From: an uncultured Spirochaetales bacterium
GTDB taxonomy: Bacteria; Spirochaetota; Spirochaetia; Sphaerochaetales; Sphaerochaetaceae
Length of the DNA: 64,000 nucleotides
Assembly (NCBI GenBank): GCA_902797395.1
Contig: CADBSO010000034.1
Coordinates: 52,517-116,516, forward strand
Direction of reading: 5' to 3'
Part shown: positions 19,546 to 28,485 of the stretch, piece after piece
How positions within the stretch are numbered: the first letter of the stretch is position 1
Layout of the letters: every line of letters starts with the position of its first letter
The notes under the pieces: generated by a model
What the model saw: only the letters and a program-made list of their open reading frames with translations
The model's database searches: none
What the model was told of the DNA's origin: nothing
Position numbers and translations under genes: made by a program

Positions 19546-20403
19546 ATGGGTATCTTTAGCAGTATGAGCAGTATGGTTTCTGGAATGGCAAGCAGTTTGT
19601 CCAGCAGCGTAACATCTGCGGTCAAGAGCAAGGCGTCGTCTGTTATTGGAAGCGTAAGCTCCAAGCTGAAGAGCGGCGACATATCAGGTCTTGCATCCGA
19701 GGGACTTAGCCTCTATAACGAGGGGAATAGCCTTTATGATAAGGGAAAAAGCTTGTATGGCAAGGCCAAGGATCTTTTGAATACCGATAAGGATGATGAT
19801 GAGAAGGAGTCAAAGAAGAAAAAGGGATCTAAAAGCGATAAGGAATCCGATAAGGCCGATGATAGCAAAAGCGAGAATAAGGATCGTGAAGGCGATAAGC
19901 TGAAGGCCGGAAAATCCAAGGATGAGAAGGAAGGGGCCAAAGGCAAGATCAAGGAAGCGGCATCTAAGACCAAGACGTTTGTATTTGCGTTTGAGATAGA
20001 TGGAATAGAGTGCGCGAATTTTCAGAAATGCGAAGGGTTGTCTCTGCTGAATGAGGTGCTTGAAGTGCCTGTTGGCGGTGAGAATACGACAACTCCTAAG
20101 TTCTATGGGAATACGAAATACGGCAATGTGGTTTTATCCAATGGCTTGGTCAAGTCCGGAAATGATCTTCTTGAGTGGCTTCAGGGCTCGTTGACATCGA
20201 CTAATCTCGTTCGCAAATCGTGTTCTCTTATATTAAAGAGTCTGGCGGGTGATGAAGTCGGCAGATGGAATATATATGGCGCGATTCCGGTCGGTTGGAA
20301 TATTCCTGTTGGCGGCGCATGTGCCGATGGGAAGTTTTCGACGGATTTGGTTGAGAAAATCGAGATTGCGATAGACAGGTATGAATATATCAAGGCTTCG
20401 TGA
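19546..20403 (+). CDS. Tube-domain protein of a contractile injection system (T4 gp19/Afp1-like), with N-terminal extension (285 aa)
   Basis: Candidate inner-tube subunit. Residues 143-285 match the phage tail-region family seen in CIS inner tubes: FVFAFEIDGIECANFQKCEGL, a VPVGGENTT loop, a YGNVVLSNGLVKS strand, the ...LEWLQ helix, a LILKSLAGDEVGRWNIYGAIPVGW strand-helix and EKIEIAIDRYEYI at the end. Unusually, the tube domain is preceded by ~85 Ser-rich helical residues (LYDKGKSLYGKAKDLL) and a Lys/Asp/Glu-rich linker (about 85-140), where known tube proteins begin close to the domain. ATG 19546 follows AGGAGG by 5 nt. The next gene is a paralogue, 103 nt downstream. The tube assignment is fairly firm; the role of the extension is unknown. 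Confidence 0.8.
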   Translation: MGIFSSMSSMVSGMASSLSSSVTSAVKSKASSVIGSVSSKLKSGDISGLASEGLSLYNEGNSLYDKGKSLYGKAKDLLNTDKDDDEKESKKKKGSKSDKESDKADDSKSENKDREGDKLKAGKSKDEKEGAKGKIKEAASKTKTFVFAFEIDGIECANFQKCEGLSLLNEVLEVPVGGENTTTPKFYGNTKYGNVVLSNGLVKSGNDLLEWLQGSLTSTNLVRKSCSLILKSLAGDEVGRWNIYGAIPVGWNIPVGGACADGKFSTDLVEKIEIAIDRYEYIKAS

Positions 20404-20506
20404 TGCGATGAAGGTTTGTAATTTGATTATTGGTTTTGTTTTGCTTAATTTATAGTAGCAGACTAGGAGTATGAAGCATTAGTATAATAGGTGGGGGGGA
20501 TTATAA

Positions 20507-21316
20507 ATGTCAATTTTCAGCAGTCTTACATCAAAGGTTAAGAATTCTTCTTTTGCAACATCTGTGACAAAAACTGTTTCTAGCAAATATTCGTCGGTTA
20601 AGAACAGTGTTGTGGAAGCGGGCAAGGGCAGGTTTTCTGAGTTGACGAAGATCGGAACGAATCTGTATGAAGGCAAGTTCAGCGAGTCAAAGGATTCGCT
20701 TATGGCACTTGGCGGAAACCTGACGGAGTATGCGACTAAGGCTAAGGGGCTGTATGATAAGGGTTCAGGGATGCTTGGCAAAGCCAAGAGCCTTTTCGGT
20801 TTTGGTAGCGATAAGAAATCCGGCAAAGGAAAAGGCGGAAAAGACGGAAAAGACGGAAAAGACGGAAACGGAAAGGACGGAAAGGATTCGAAGACTTTTG
20901 TGTTCTCTGTTGAGATAGATGATATTGAATGCGCGTCATTTGAGGATTGCAGCGGATTGTCGGTGCATACCGATGTGATAGAAATCGCAGAGGGAGGAGA
21001 GAACACCACCACAAGGAAGTTCTATGGCAATACGCATTACGATAACGTTAGGCTTTCGAACGGGGTTACCAGCTCCAATAATGCGTTGTTGGGGTGGCTT
21101 CAGGAGACGGTATCCAGCGGGCAGGTGAAAAAGCGCTCGGCGTCTTTGATCATGAAGAGTCTTGCGGGAAAAGAGGTCAAGAGATGGAATATCTTTGGCG
21201 CGATGCCTGTCAAGTGGGATCTTCCGACGAATAATAAGGAGAAGGAAGGCAAGAACTCTGCCGTTATTATTGAGAACATTGAGTTTGCCATTGATAGGTT
21301 CGAGATAGAGGGCTGA
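20507..21316 (+). CDS. Second tube-domain protein (269 aa), paralogue of the upstream gene
   Basis: Residues 129-269 repeat the tube domain: FVFSVEIDDIECASFEDCSGLS, EGGENTTTRKFYG, NVRLSNGVTSSNNALLGWLQ and ASLIMKSLAGKEVKRWNIFG, with ENIEFAIDRFE at the end. The N-terminus again has a helical, Ser/Lys-rich extension (LTEYATKAKGLYDKGSGM, LGKAKSLFGFG), then a Gly/Lys/Asp linker built from GKDGKDGKDG repeats. Paired tube paralogues are usual in eCIS and phage-tail clusters (Afp1/Afp5). The start codon is preceded by a purine-rich GGTGGGGGGG stretch. It is followed after 50 nt by an Afp7-like adaptor. Confidence 0.8.
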   Translation: MSIFSSLTSKVKNSSFATSVTKTVSSKYSSVKNSVVEAGKGRFSELTKIGTNLYEGKFSESKDSLMALGGNLTEYATKAKGLYDKGSGMLGKAKSLFGFGSDKKSGKGKGGKDGKDGKDGNGKDGKDSKTFVFSVEIDDIECASFEDCSGLSVHTDVIEIAEGGENTTTRKFYGNTHYDNVRLSNGVTSSNNALLGWLQETVSSGQVKKRSASLIMKSLAGKEVKRWNIFGAMPVKWDLPTNNKEKEGKNSAVIIENIEFAIDRFEIEG

Positions 21317-21366
21317 TTATAGCGTCAAATCGGTTTGTCGGATCATTAAATTAGAGGAGCGATGAG

Positions 21367-23076
21367 ATGGGTTTTGGTTTGGGTAGTGTAGCATCTGCAG
21401 GTGCAGGTCTTAAGGGCGCGGCGGTTGGCGCCGCCGCATCTGCGGCAAAAGCATCACCGCTTGGCGGTGCGTTCAGTTTGCTTGCCGGTGGCAAGGATAA
21501 GTCCAAAGGCAATGAAATTCAATTGCAGAAGGCTGTTATCACTAATACGGCGACAGGAGAGAGTTTGACTGTCGCATTCAATCCTAGTGAATATGTGCTA
21601 TCCAGGGAGGCTGTCTATACGGAGAGATCCGCATTGTATGAGAATTCAAGCTCGGTTGAGTTTTCCAATCTCAGAAGAAGGCAGATGGAAGTCACGCTGT
21701 TCTTTGATACGACGGATACCGGCAAGGATGTGTCTGAGCAGACAAAGGTCCTAGAGAAGTTCATGGACTTGGTGCCATCGAAAGATGAAGGCGAGCCGTT
21801 GGAGCCGGTTCTGATTTTCAATTGGGCCTCACTGAAATTCGTTTGCGTTCTGGAAGATCTTACATTGCGGTTTACGAAATTCAACCCTGAAGGCATTCCG
21901 CTTAGAGTGGTTGCGACATGCTTGTTTTCCGAGTATTCCGGGGATTATAAGGAGCCGGTTCAGGAGAGTCCTCTTGATGCCCCCGATGATTCTCCTCTTG
22001 GTGATGTGGATGATGATGTTCTTGGAGATGGTCCGCTTCCTATGCTGTCCGACTTGATTGGCAGTGATGGTGAGGAAGGCGACGACAAAAAAGACGAAAA
22101 GGGCGACGACAAGAAGGACAAGAAGGACAAGAAGGACGAAAAAGACGACGACGAAAAAGACGACGACAAGAAGTCCGACAAGAAGTCCAAGGACAAGGAT
22201 GACGACAAGAAGTCCGACAAGAAGTCCAAGGACAAGGATGACGATAAGAAGAAGGACAAGAAGGAGAAGTCCACTTTCGATAAGATCTTTGGGGTCTCCC
22301 AGGTCATATTCGGAAAGAAGGACGACAAGAAGGACGACGACGACAAGAAGGAGAAGTCCACTTTAGATAAGTTCTTTGATACCGCCAAGAGCATCAAGAG
22401 CATCATTAGCGATGATGACGAGGACGGCGACGAAAAAGACGACAAGAAGAAGGACGACGACGACAAGGACGACAAGAAGAAGGACGACGACGACAAGGAC
22501 GACAAGAAGAAGGACGACGACGACAAGGACGACAAGAAGAAGGACGATGACAAGAAGGAGAAGTCCACTTTCGATAAGATCTTAGGGGTCTCCCAGGTCA
22601 TATTCGGAAAGAAGGACGACAAGAAGGACGACAAGAAGGACGACAAGAAGGACGACAAGAAGGACGACAAGAAGGACGACGACAAGAAGGACGACGACAA
22701 GAAGGACGACGACAAGAAGGATGATGATAAGAAGGATGACGATGACGACAAGAAGGAAGAGAAGAGTACTGTCGAAAAAGTCATGGATACCATATCAGAT
22801 ACCATATCAAGCATATCAAGCGTCCTTGGCGGCGATGACGATGACGACAAGAAGTCCGACAAGGAGTCCGACAAGAAGTCCGACAAGAAGTCCGACAAGG
22901 AGTCCGACAAGAAGTCCGACAAGGAGTCCGACAAGAAGTCCGACAAGAAGTCCAAGGACAAGGATGGCGATAAGAAGAAGTCCAAGAAGGACGATGATGA
23001 CGATGGCGACGACAAGAAGGATAAGCTGGGTATAGCCAAGGACTTGTTTAATGACATCAAGGGTCTTTTTAGCTGA
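21367..23076 (+). CDS. CIS tube-adaptor protein (Afp7/Pvc7-like N-terminal domain) with very long Lys/Asp-rich tail (569 aa)
   Basis: Residues about 50-190 match the CIS_tube adaptor domain: IQLQKAVITNTATGESLTVAF, NPSEYVLSREAVYTERS, RRRQMEVTLFFDTTDTG..., ..PVLIFNWASLKFVCVLEDL, TLRFTKFNPEGIPLRVVAT. In Afp7 and Pvc7 this domain carries a LysM tail and links tube to hub; no LysM is visible here. Instead residues ~230-569 are KD-rich low complexity, punctuated by four similar amphipathic segments starting EKST at residues 300, 329, 398 and 465, plus a terminal LGIAKDLFNDIKGLFS. ATG 21367 is preceded by GAGGAGCGATGAG. The DNA shows simple repeats, so length may vary between strains. Confidence 0.78.
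   Translation: MGFGLGSVASAGAGLKGAAVGAAASAAKASPLGGAFSLLAGGKDKSKGNEIQLQKAVITNTATGESLTVAFNPSEYVLSREAVYTERSALYENSSSVEFSNLRRRQMEVTLFFDTTDTGKDVSEQTKVLEKFMDLVPSKDEGEPLEPVLIFNWASLKFVCVLEDLTLRFTKFNPEGIPLRVVATCLFSEYSGDYKEPVQESPLDAPDDSPLGDVDDDVLGDGPLPMLSDLIGSDGEEGDDKKDEKGDDKKDKKDKKDEKDDDEKDDDKKSDKKSKDKDDDKKSDKKSKDKDDDKKKDKKEKSTFDKIFGVSQVIFGKKDDKKDDDDKKEKSTLDKFFDTAKSIKSIISDDDEDGDEKDDKKKDDDDKDDKKKDDDDKDDKKKDDDDKDDKKKDDDKKEKSTFDKILGVSQVIFGKKDDKKDDKKDDKKDDKKDDKKDDDKKDDDKKDDDKKDDDKKDDDDDKKEEKSTVEKVMDTISDTISSISSVLGGDDDDDKKSDKESDKKSDKKSDKESDKKSDKESDKKSDKKSKDKDGDKKKSKKDDDDDGDDKKDKLGIAKDLFNDIKGLFS
22264..22632 (+). repeat. 75-bp direct repeat and 30-bp tandem repeats in the adaptor gene
   Basis: A ~75-bp unit starting at 22264 recurs at 22558 with one mismatch. 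Between them lie three perfect 30-bp tandem units (22441-22470, 22471-22500, 22501-22530) plus a partial fourth. All are in frame and encode KD-rich peptide. Confidence 0.9.
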
Positions 23077-23116
23077 TTGTTGAATTGCTGAAAAATAAAA
23101 AGGAGCATGGTGGACT

Positions 23117-23626
23117 ATGGAAGTTAATTTGACGAAAGCCAACATAACGAATGTGGCTACAGGAGAGGTTTTGGAAGTATTGTTTAACCCGAGCGAGTAT
23201 GTTTTGTCCAAGCAGGTGATTTACTCGGAAAGGACAGCGGTTGGAAAAAGCACCAGCTATGTTCAGTTCTCATCCGGAAGAAGGAGACAGCTTAGGGTTG
23301 AGTTGTTTTTTGACACGACCGATAGCGGAGAGGATGTTTCCAAATATACGGATACGCTTCAGAGCTTTATGGAGGTGTCATCGGCCGGTGATGGAGGTCC
23401 CAGCAATCCTGTTCTGCTTTTTGCTTGGGGATCTTTGAATTTCAAGTGTGTCTTGGAGGATCTCAAGCTCCAGTTCACCAAATTCGGTCCTGATGGAACA
23501 CCTTATAGGGTGATTGCCAGAACCGTGTTCTCCGAGTATGTGAAATTGGGTGATGATACTGAAGCGGCTTCCGATTCTTCCGCTGCTTCTCCAGCTGGCG
23601 CTCTCTCTTCGACACCGAAGCTCTGA
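23117..23626 (+). CDS. Short Afp7/Pvc7-like adaptor (169 aa)
   Basis: Consists essentially of the CIS_tube adaptor domain alone: VNLTKANITNVATGEVLEVLF, NPSEYVLSKQVIYSERT, RRRQLRVELFFDTTDSG, FAWGSLNFKCVLEDLKLQF and TKFGPDGTPYRVIART. It is closely paralogous to residues 50-190 of the 569-residue neighbour but has only a short Ser/Ala tail (AASDSSAASPAG). The pair suggests one long and one short isoform of the tube-to-hub adaptor, perhaps for different positions or alternative machines. ATG 23117 is preceded by AGGAGCATGG. The hub gene follows after about 70 nt. Confidence 0.78.
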   Translation: MEVNLTKANITNVATGEVLEVLFNPSEYVLSKQVIYSERTAVGKSTSYVQFSSGRRRQLRVELFFDTTDSGEDVSKYTDTLQSFMEVSSAGDGGPSNPVLLFAWGSLNFKCVLEDLKLQFTKFGPDGTPYRVIARTVFSEYVKLGDDTEAASDSSAASPAGALSSTPKL

Positions 23627-23699
23627 TAGCAGGCTGATACCTGCATATAGGGTTTCTGCATTTGATTTAAACGAGCGGATATGATGAGGTTCTAGGCAT

Positions 23700-26366
23700 A
23701 TGATAATGAATTATAGGGCAAGGTTGTCTGCATTTCTTGATAAAGGGACCACTAAGGGGATTGTAAATCTCTTCGAGAAGTATGCGGAAGACAATGGCAT
23801 AAAGGATAGCAAAGATTATAGCTATGTTGATATAAGCAGCATGAAAATAAACCATGAGGTTGGAGCTATTTCGTCATGTGATGGGTCCTTTAAGGTATGT
23901 CCTAGCAATCAGGGAGGCGGTGTTAAGCGCAGGAATTTTGCGGCGACAGTTTTCAATGCCATGAACTCCAATTTTCACAGGTATGTTTATTTTGACGTGT
24001 ACCTGACATGCAGTTCTGATGATGGAACCGTATCGGAAGAGACATATCTTGTGTTCAGAGGCATTTTGACTGATATGCGTGCTTCTGCGGATGTGGAGGT
24101 TTCTGAGGGCGATGAGGCGATTGTTCAATTCGGTGCTAAAGGATTGTACTATGTCGATGCTATGGTGAAGAGGACTTTTGTGCCTAATAATAAGAATTTG
24201 GGCAAGTTGTTCGGACGGAAGTTCTTCGCATACGATGAAGGAAAAAGGAATTTTGACGCCAAGTCGTATTCCGGTGGCGAAAGCGGAAAGAATTGGAAGT
24301 TCATTTACAACGAAGGCAAGGATGATGACAGTGTTCTTAGCCTTGTCTATAGACCTAATACTGTGGTGCATAATCGTTCGTTTTTTGATTATTGCAATGA
24401 GATGGCTGAGCTTAACGGTTGCTATTTCTACGCAAATGACATTGATATGTCGCTTGGTTTCATCCAGGCTAACGAGAGCGCGTGTACGGCAGGTGATATA
24501 CAGAAGTATGATCCTCAGTTGCTGACTAATAAGGATGTCATATTGGCTGCTTATCGTTATGACGAAAGCGGAACATATGGCAAATGCGTAGTTTACGGAG
24601 AGGACTATTCCAGATCGTCCAATGCTTTCAAAGGGGATGATGAGAAACCTAAGGAAGAGAAAAAGCAGGGTAATGGGCAGGATGCGTCTGGTGCCAATGG
24701 CGGCGAGGAAAAGGAAGAAGAGCCGGAGATTGTCGATCAGAATATGGTATCGGCTGAAGCGCAATGTGATTCGCCGTCTGCGTTGTCTGAAAAAGCTTTG
24801 TTGAAGGTGTATGTTCCATCATATTATTTTTACGATGAGGATAACGAATCAAGAAAGCATGCGGGTGATTTCGGTACTGTGAAGAAATTGGCAGAAAGGC
24901 ATATTCGCATGCGCTATATGTCAAGAAACACTATTGTCGTCAAGGTTTGTCCGAAATCAAAAGGCAGTAAATTTCTTAATAGTCCGATGCCTGGGGATGT
25001 CTTTGAGTTTGATGTGGCTGGTTCTTCGCAAAGGTTTGTGGTTGTCAAGGTTGTTCATGATTTTGAATGGACTGGAAAGGGTAACGCTTCACATGCTGTT
25101 ATAAAGGTTTTTGGAGAAAGGATAGATTTGAATAAGGATGGCTCGGGCAAGGCCGGCTTTAATTCTTCTACTTCTGAAACGAAAATGCAAAAAATGAAGG
25201 ATGCCAGCAAGAAGCGTGCGAGCGATCGAGCCGTCGCTGCGGCTAGCTCTCAGCAAAAGAAGGACGAGGCAGAGAAGAAGAGTAGGGAGCTGGCGGAGAA
25301 GTCAAGGGATAAGCATGCTGCCGAATATCAGAAAGGCGTGGCGGATGACGAAGAGAAAAGGAAGAAAGAAAGCGAAGCGAAGCAAGAAAAGCATAAGAAA
25401 TTCCAGGAATCCCTTAAATCCAAAAAGAATGGACATGGTGACGATGTTGTAGTAGATCAGTCCGTTCCCGATACGATTAACTACGGGCTTCAAATGTCAA
25501 AAGAGGATATGGAAAAGGGCATTGAAAGCCCTGCGCCGCTTGAGCCAAGCAATATAGTATCAGGGGAAGAGAAGAAAGAGCTGGAAGCGGATTTGATCAA
25601 GGATGGAACAACCTATTCCAATGGAACCGGTAATGATGCTAAAACATTCCGCATACGTGAGGTGGAGTCTGGTGATCAGACGACGGATGAGAATGGAAAC
25701 AAGTATTTTAAAACGAAAAAAGGTGAGAATTCCTCTGAATCTTCTGAGGTGAGCTCTGATAACAAGAGCTCGAAAGATGAGTCTGAGTCTGAGGAGACTA
25801 AGAAAGAAGAGGTCAAGAAAGACGAGCCAAAGAAGGAGCCCGAGAAGAAGGAAGAGGCCAAGAAGAAAGACGAGCCAAAGAAGGAGCCCGAGAAGAAGGA
25901 AGAGAAGCCCGAATCCGAGGAGCACGAGAAGGAGCCCGAGAAGAAGGAAGAGAAGGAGCCCGAGAAGAAGGAAGAGAAGGAGCCCGAGAAGAAGGAAGAG
26001 GAGGAGCCCGAGAAGAAGGACGAGAAGAAGGACGAGAAGAAGGATGAGAAGAAGGACGAGAAGAAAGAGGAGAAGAAAGAGGAGAAGAAGAACGAGGGAC
26101 CTGAAAAGAAGGTTGATGACAAGTCTGGAGATCTCAAGAATGGGGACGATGATGTTCCGTCTCATATACAAGACGCGCTTAAGGAAACCGAGAAAAAGGA
26201 GTCGGCTGTTGGCGGCGGTGATCCGCTTGTTATACAAAATAATGTTAATGGCGAAGGCATATTGGTTGATGGGAGAACTGGTTTCGCTGCAGATCCTGAC
26301 AATGTTGATCCTGAAGTTAAAGAAACGCAGCAGGCGATTCTTGACAGCCTGGATAATAAGAAGTGA
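23700..26366 (+). CDS. Hub protein candidate, gp27/gpD-like, with Lys/Glu-rich tail and shared C-terminal motif (888 aa)
   Basis: Candidate hub of the injection machine. N-terminal ~480 residues show the hub pattern: YLVFRGILTDMRASADV ('F.G.V' strand), NRSFFDYCNEMAELNGCYFYA (the 'dFl..la...g..fy' helix and strand), and PGDVFEFD...FVVVKVVHDFEW...VIKVFGE (late barrel). A long Lys/Glu-rich low-complexity region covers about 680-800, built of KKEEP, EPEKKEE and DEKKDEKK units. Residues 819-888 are a globular motif (VPSHIQDAL ... VNGEGILVD ... TQQAILDSLDNKK) repeated in the next protein. ATG 23700 or the nearby 23706 could start it. It is 65 nt upstream of the OB-fold spike gene, the gp27-then-gp5 order known from phages. 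Confidence 0.6.
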   Translation: MIMNYRARLSAFLDKGTTKGIVNLFEKYAEDNGIKDSKDYSYVDISSMKINHEVGAISSCDGSFKVCPSNQGGGVKRRNFAATVFNAMNSNFHRYVYFDVYLTCSSDDGTVSEETYLVFRGILTDMRASADVEVSEGDEAIVQFGAKGLYYVDAMVKRTFVPNNKNLGKLFGRKFFAYDEGKRNFDAKSYSGGESGKNWKFIYNEGKDDDSVLSLVYRPNTVVHNRSFFDYCNEMAELNGCYFYANDIDMSLGFIQANESACTAGDIQKYDPQLLTNKDVILAAYRYDESGTYGKCVVYGEDYSRSSNAFKGDDEKPKEEKKQGNGQDASGANGGEEKEEEPEIVDQNMVSAEAQCDSPSALSEKALLKVYVPSYYFYDEDNESRKHAGDFGTVKKLAERHIRMRYMSRNTIVVKVCPKSKGSKFLNSPMPGDVFEFDVAGSSQRFVVVKVVHDFEWTGKGNASHAVIKVFGERIDLNKDGSGKAGFNSSTSETKMQKMKDASKKRASDRAVAAASSQQKKDEAEKKSRELAEKSRDKHAAEYQKGVADDEEKRKKESEAKQEKHKKFQESLKSKKNGHGDDVVVDQSVPDTINYGLQMSKEDMEKGIESPAPLEPSNIVSGEEKKELEADLIKDGTTYSNGTGNDAKTFRIREVESGDQTTDENGNKYFKTKKGENSSESSEVSSDNKSSKDESESEETKKEEVKKDEPKKEPEKKEEAKKKDEPKKEPEKKEEKPESEEHEKEPEKKEEKEPEKKEEKEPEKKEEEEPEKKDEKKDEKKDEKKDEKKEEKKEEKKNEGPEKKVDDKSGDLKNGDDDVPSHIQDALKETEKKESAVGGGDPLVIQNNVNGEGILVDGRTGFAADPDNVDPEVKETQQAILDSLDNKK

Positions 26367-26431
26367 TTATAGGGTTTGCCGCGGTTTTGTTGTTAGGCTT
26401 TTTTTTGAGCAGGCGTAAGAGGTAAGTTGAA

Positions 26432-28402
26432 ATGGGAAGTTATAAGTCCGAATTGGATCACAAGCATCAGAGATATAATCATAAGGCGCTGCCGCCGATG
26501 TCAAGATTTGCCATTGGCACTATTTCTCAGGTTGCGCCAACATTAAATGGAGATAAGAGTGGAAAAGATGCTGAGTCTGCTTCATCCTTTACTCTTGGCA
26601 AGGTCAGAGTCGATTTCATGTTCGGCTTTGGAAAAAGAGTTCGTTCGGGATGGCTGCCATACATAAAGAGGTGGTCGCGTCGTAGGGAAGCTAGTAGAGA
26701 GCTTGGCGAATTAGACGAGAACAACAAGAGCCCGCAGTATGTTGGCAGTGGAATGTCGGACGTTCCTCGTATTGGCACAAGGGTTTTGGTCGCTTTTATT
26801 GCTAATGCATATGATGATGGCATAGTTTTGGGGTGCATTCCGGATAGGTGCAATAGCTTGCCGATACAGTGGCAGTATGAGGATTTTAAGACTTATGATA
26901 TAGCTCATACTGGTCCTATGGTTGGCCTCGGACTCGTGCAGCATGGTAAGGATGAGACAAAAAAAGAGGGCGAGGAAGAGAAGGGCGAGCAGTTGTTCGT
27001 GTTCAATAATGAGCTGGAAGTCAAAAAGAAGGAAGGTGATGAGAATAAGCCTTATTTGATTAAGTTCAATGCGGGAGATCCGGATGGTGAGGGTAAGAAT
27101 ACGTCAAGTCTTATCCTGAAATGCAATAACTTCACGATGGTTGTCGATGAGAATATGACGATAGAATCGGAGGGCAAGGACGGCATTGATATGGAAGCCG
27201 GTTCTGAGGAAAGGGAGCTGAAGAAGAAAGACGAGAAGAAAGACGAGAAGAAAGAGGAGCCAAAAAAGGAGCCCGAGAAGAAGGAAGATAAGCCCGAATC
27301 CAAAGAGCCCGAGAAGAAGGAAGAGGAGGTTCCGTCTCATATAGAGGAAGCTTATAATAAAACCAAACAGCAGGAGGAGCTTGTTGGCACTGGGAGTGAT
27401 AATATACAGGGCCGCACGAATCTCAATGGCGAAGTTATAGCAGTCGATAAGGATGGCGGTGCTGTAAATCTTGACAAACCCGACAAGGAAACAGCTGATA
27501 CGCAGCAGGCGATTCTTGATTCTATGGATTCTGAAAAGAAAGCCGAATCTAAGAGTGAAGAGGATGTCAAGCAGACTGACCAGAATGGGTCGGGTAAGAA
27601 GGATAGGCCTAAGAGTGCTACATATGAACATCCCAAGTCTGATTCCAATAAGCCTAATCAGAATAATGTTGAAGAAGAAGTTAATTCTGATGAGAATCCT
27701 GAATGGGCAAATGAGGGTCAGGTGGTTCAGGATGTGAAGTATGATGAGGAGGGTAGGGAAGTCACTAAGACAGTCAAAGTCACGGAAACTACCACGACCA
27801 AGAAAACTAAGAATGGTAAAACGAATGTGAGGAAGACCAAGAAAGAAAGCATTTATGATGGGAATGATGGCCAGCTTATTGATGAAATGAACGAATCATT
27901 TTCGGAATCATTTGATGATGAAGGGAACAATGGCGGTAATAAGTCTGGCAAGTCCGGCAACACCGGCACAGGCAAGTCTGGCACTGCCAATAAGACCGGC
28001 AACACCGGCGCAGGCAAGTCTAACAGCACTGCCAATAAGGCCGGCACCGGCGCAGGCAAGTCTAACAGCACTGCCAATAAGGCCGGCAACGGCGCAGGCA
28101 AGTCTAACAGCACTGCCAATAAGGCCGGCAACGGCAAGAAGAACGATAGCACCGGCAAGTCATCGGAAAAGTTTGAGCAAAACCCCGTTATAAAGCAGCA
28201 GAGGGAAAAAACCGATATGAAAAACGCGGAGAAGCTCACTGATGGTTTGTATATACGTAAGAATGTTAACGGCGATGGTATTCTGACTGATGAAAAAGGC
28301 GGAGCTGTAGATCTTAATAAGTCGGAGAAAGTCGGATCTAACGAAATAAACATGCAGCAGGGTATGCTTGACTCTATACAGGAAAAGAATAAGAAGAAAT
28401 AG
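26432..28402 (+). CDS. OB-fold spike protein with two copies of a shared docking-like motif (656 aa)
   Basis: Residues 1-150 carry an OB-fold, gpV-like core: RFAIGTISQVAPT, GKVRVDFMFGFGKRVRSGWLP and VPRIGTRVLVAFIANAYDDGIVLGCIPDR. A Lys/Glu-rich linker (about 262-298) leads into a motif at about 300-372 (VPSHIEEAY ... LNGEVIAVD ... TQQAILDSMDS) that recurs at the C-terminus (about 590-656: VNGDGILTD ... MQQGMLDSIQE) and at the end of the upstream hub. Between them lie Ser/Thr/Gly/Asn/Lys-rich 14-residue repeats (about 511-567). It is probably the partner spike of the 888-residue hub. ATG 26432 follows AAGAGGTAAG. Confidence 0.6.
   Translation: MGSYKSELDHKHQRYNHKALPPMSRFAIGTISQVAPTLNGDKSGKDAESASSFTLGKVRVDFMFGFGKRVRSGWLPYIKRWSRRREASRELGELDENNKSPQYVGSGMSDVPRIGTRVLVAFIANAYDDGIVLGCIPDRCNSLPIQWQYEDFKTYDIAHTGPMVGLGLVQHGKDETKKEGEEEKGEQLFVFNNELEVKKKEGDENKPYLIKFNAGDPDGEGKNTSSLILKCNNFTMVVDENMTIESEGKDGIDMEAGSEERELKKKDEKKDEKKEEPKKEPEKKEDKPESKEPEKKEEEVPSHIEEAYNKTKQQEELVGTGSDNIQGRTNLNGEVIAVDKDGGAVNLDKPDKETADTQQAILDSMDSEKKAESKSEEDVKQTDQNGSGKKDRPKSATYEHPKSDSNKPNQNNVEEEVNSDENPEWANEGQVVQDVKYDEEGREVTKTVKVTETTTTKKTKNGKTNVRKTKKESIYDGNDGQLIDEMNESFSESFDDEGNNGGNKSGKSGNTGTGKSGTANKTGNTGAGKSNSTANKAGTGAGKSNSTANKAGNGAGKSNSTANKAGNGKKNDSTGKSSEKFEQNPVIKQQREKTDMKNAEKLTDGLYIRKNVNGDGILTDEKGGAVDLNKSEKVGSNEINMQQGMLDSIQEKNKKK
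27965..28132 (+). repeat. 42-bp tandem repeat in the spike gene
   Basis: Four in-frame units with a 42-bp period. The last three (28007, 28049 and 28091) are nearly identical and the first (27965) is diverged. They encode a GAGKSNSTANKAGN-type peptide. Confidence 0.9.
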
Positions 28403-28435
28403 GATATTGCATTTTGGCCGATGATATTTCGCATT

Positions 28436-28464
28436 TTGTCTGAAACGAAATATTTTATTATAGT
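28436..28464 (+). promoter_or_regulatory. Promoter before the Cys/Gly-rich tip-like gene
   Basis: TTGTCT (28436-28441), a 17-bp spacer and TATAGT (28459-28464), about 20 bp before the GTG/ATG of the next gene. It indicates a second transcription unit inside the cluster. Confidence 0.6.
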
Positions 28465-28485
28465 TAATGGTGAAAGGGGTTGCGT

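Noticed and set aside
22441..22530. Possible CRISPR-like 30-bp repeats
   Set aside because: The units are contiguous with no spacers, in frame, and encode KD-rich peptide.
21960..23108. Long Ser/Leu/Phe-rich open frame on the minus strand
   Set aside because: It is the antisense of the Lys/Asp-rich simple repeats of the adaptor gene and has no ribosome-binding site or domain.
25560..26237. Long Leu-rich open frame on the minus strand
   Set aside because: Antisense shadow of the Lys/Glu-rich hub linker.
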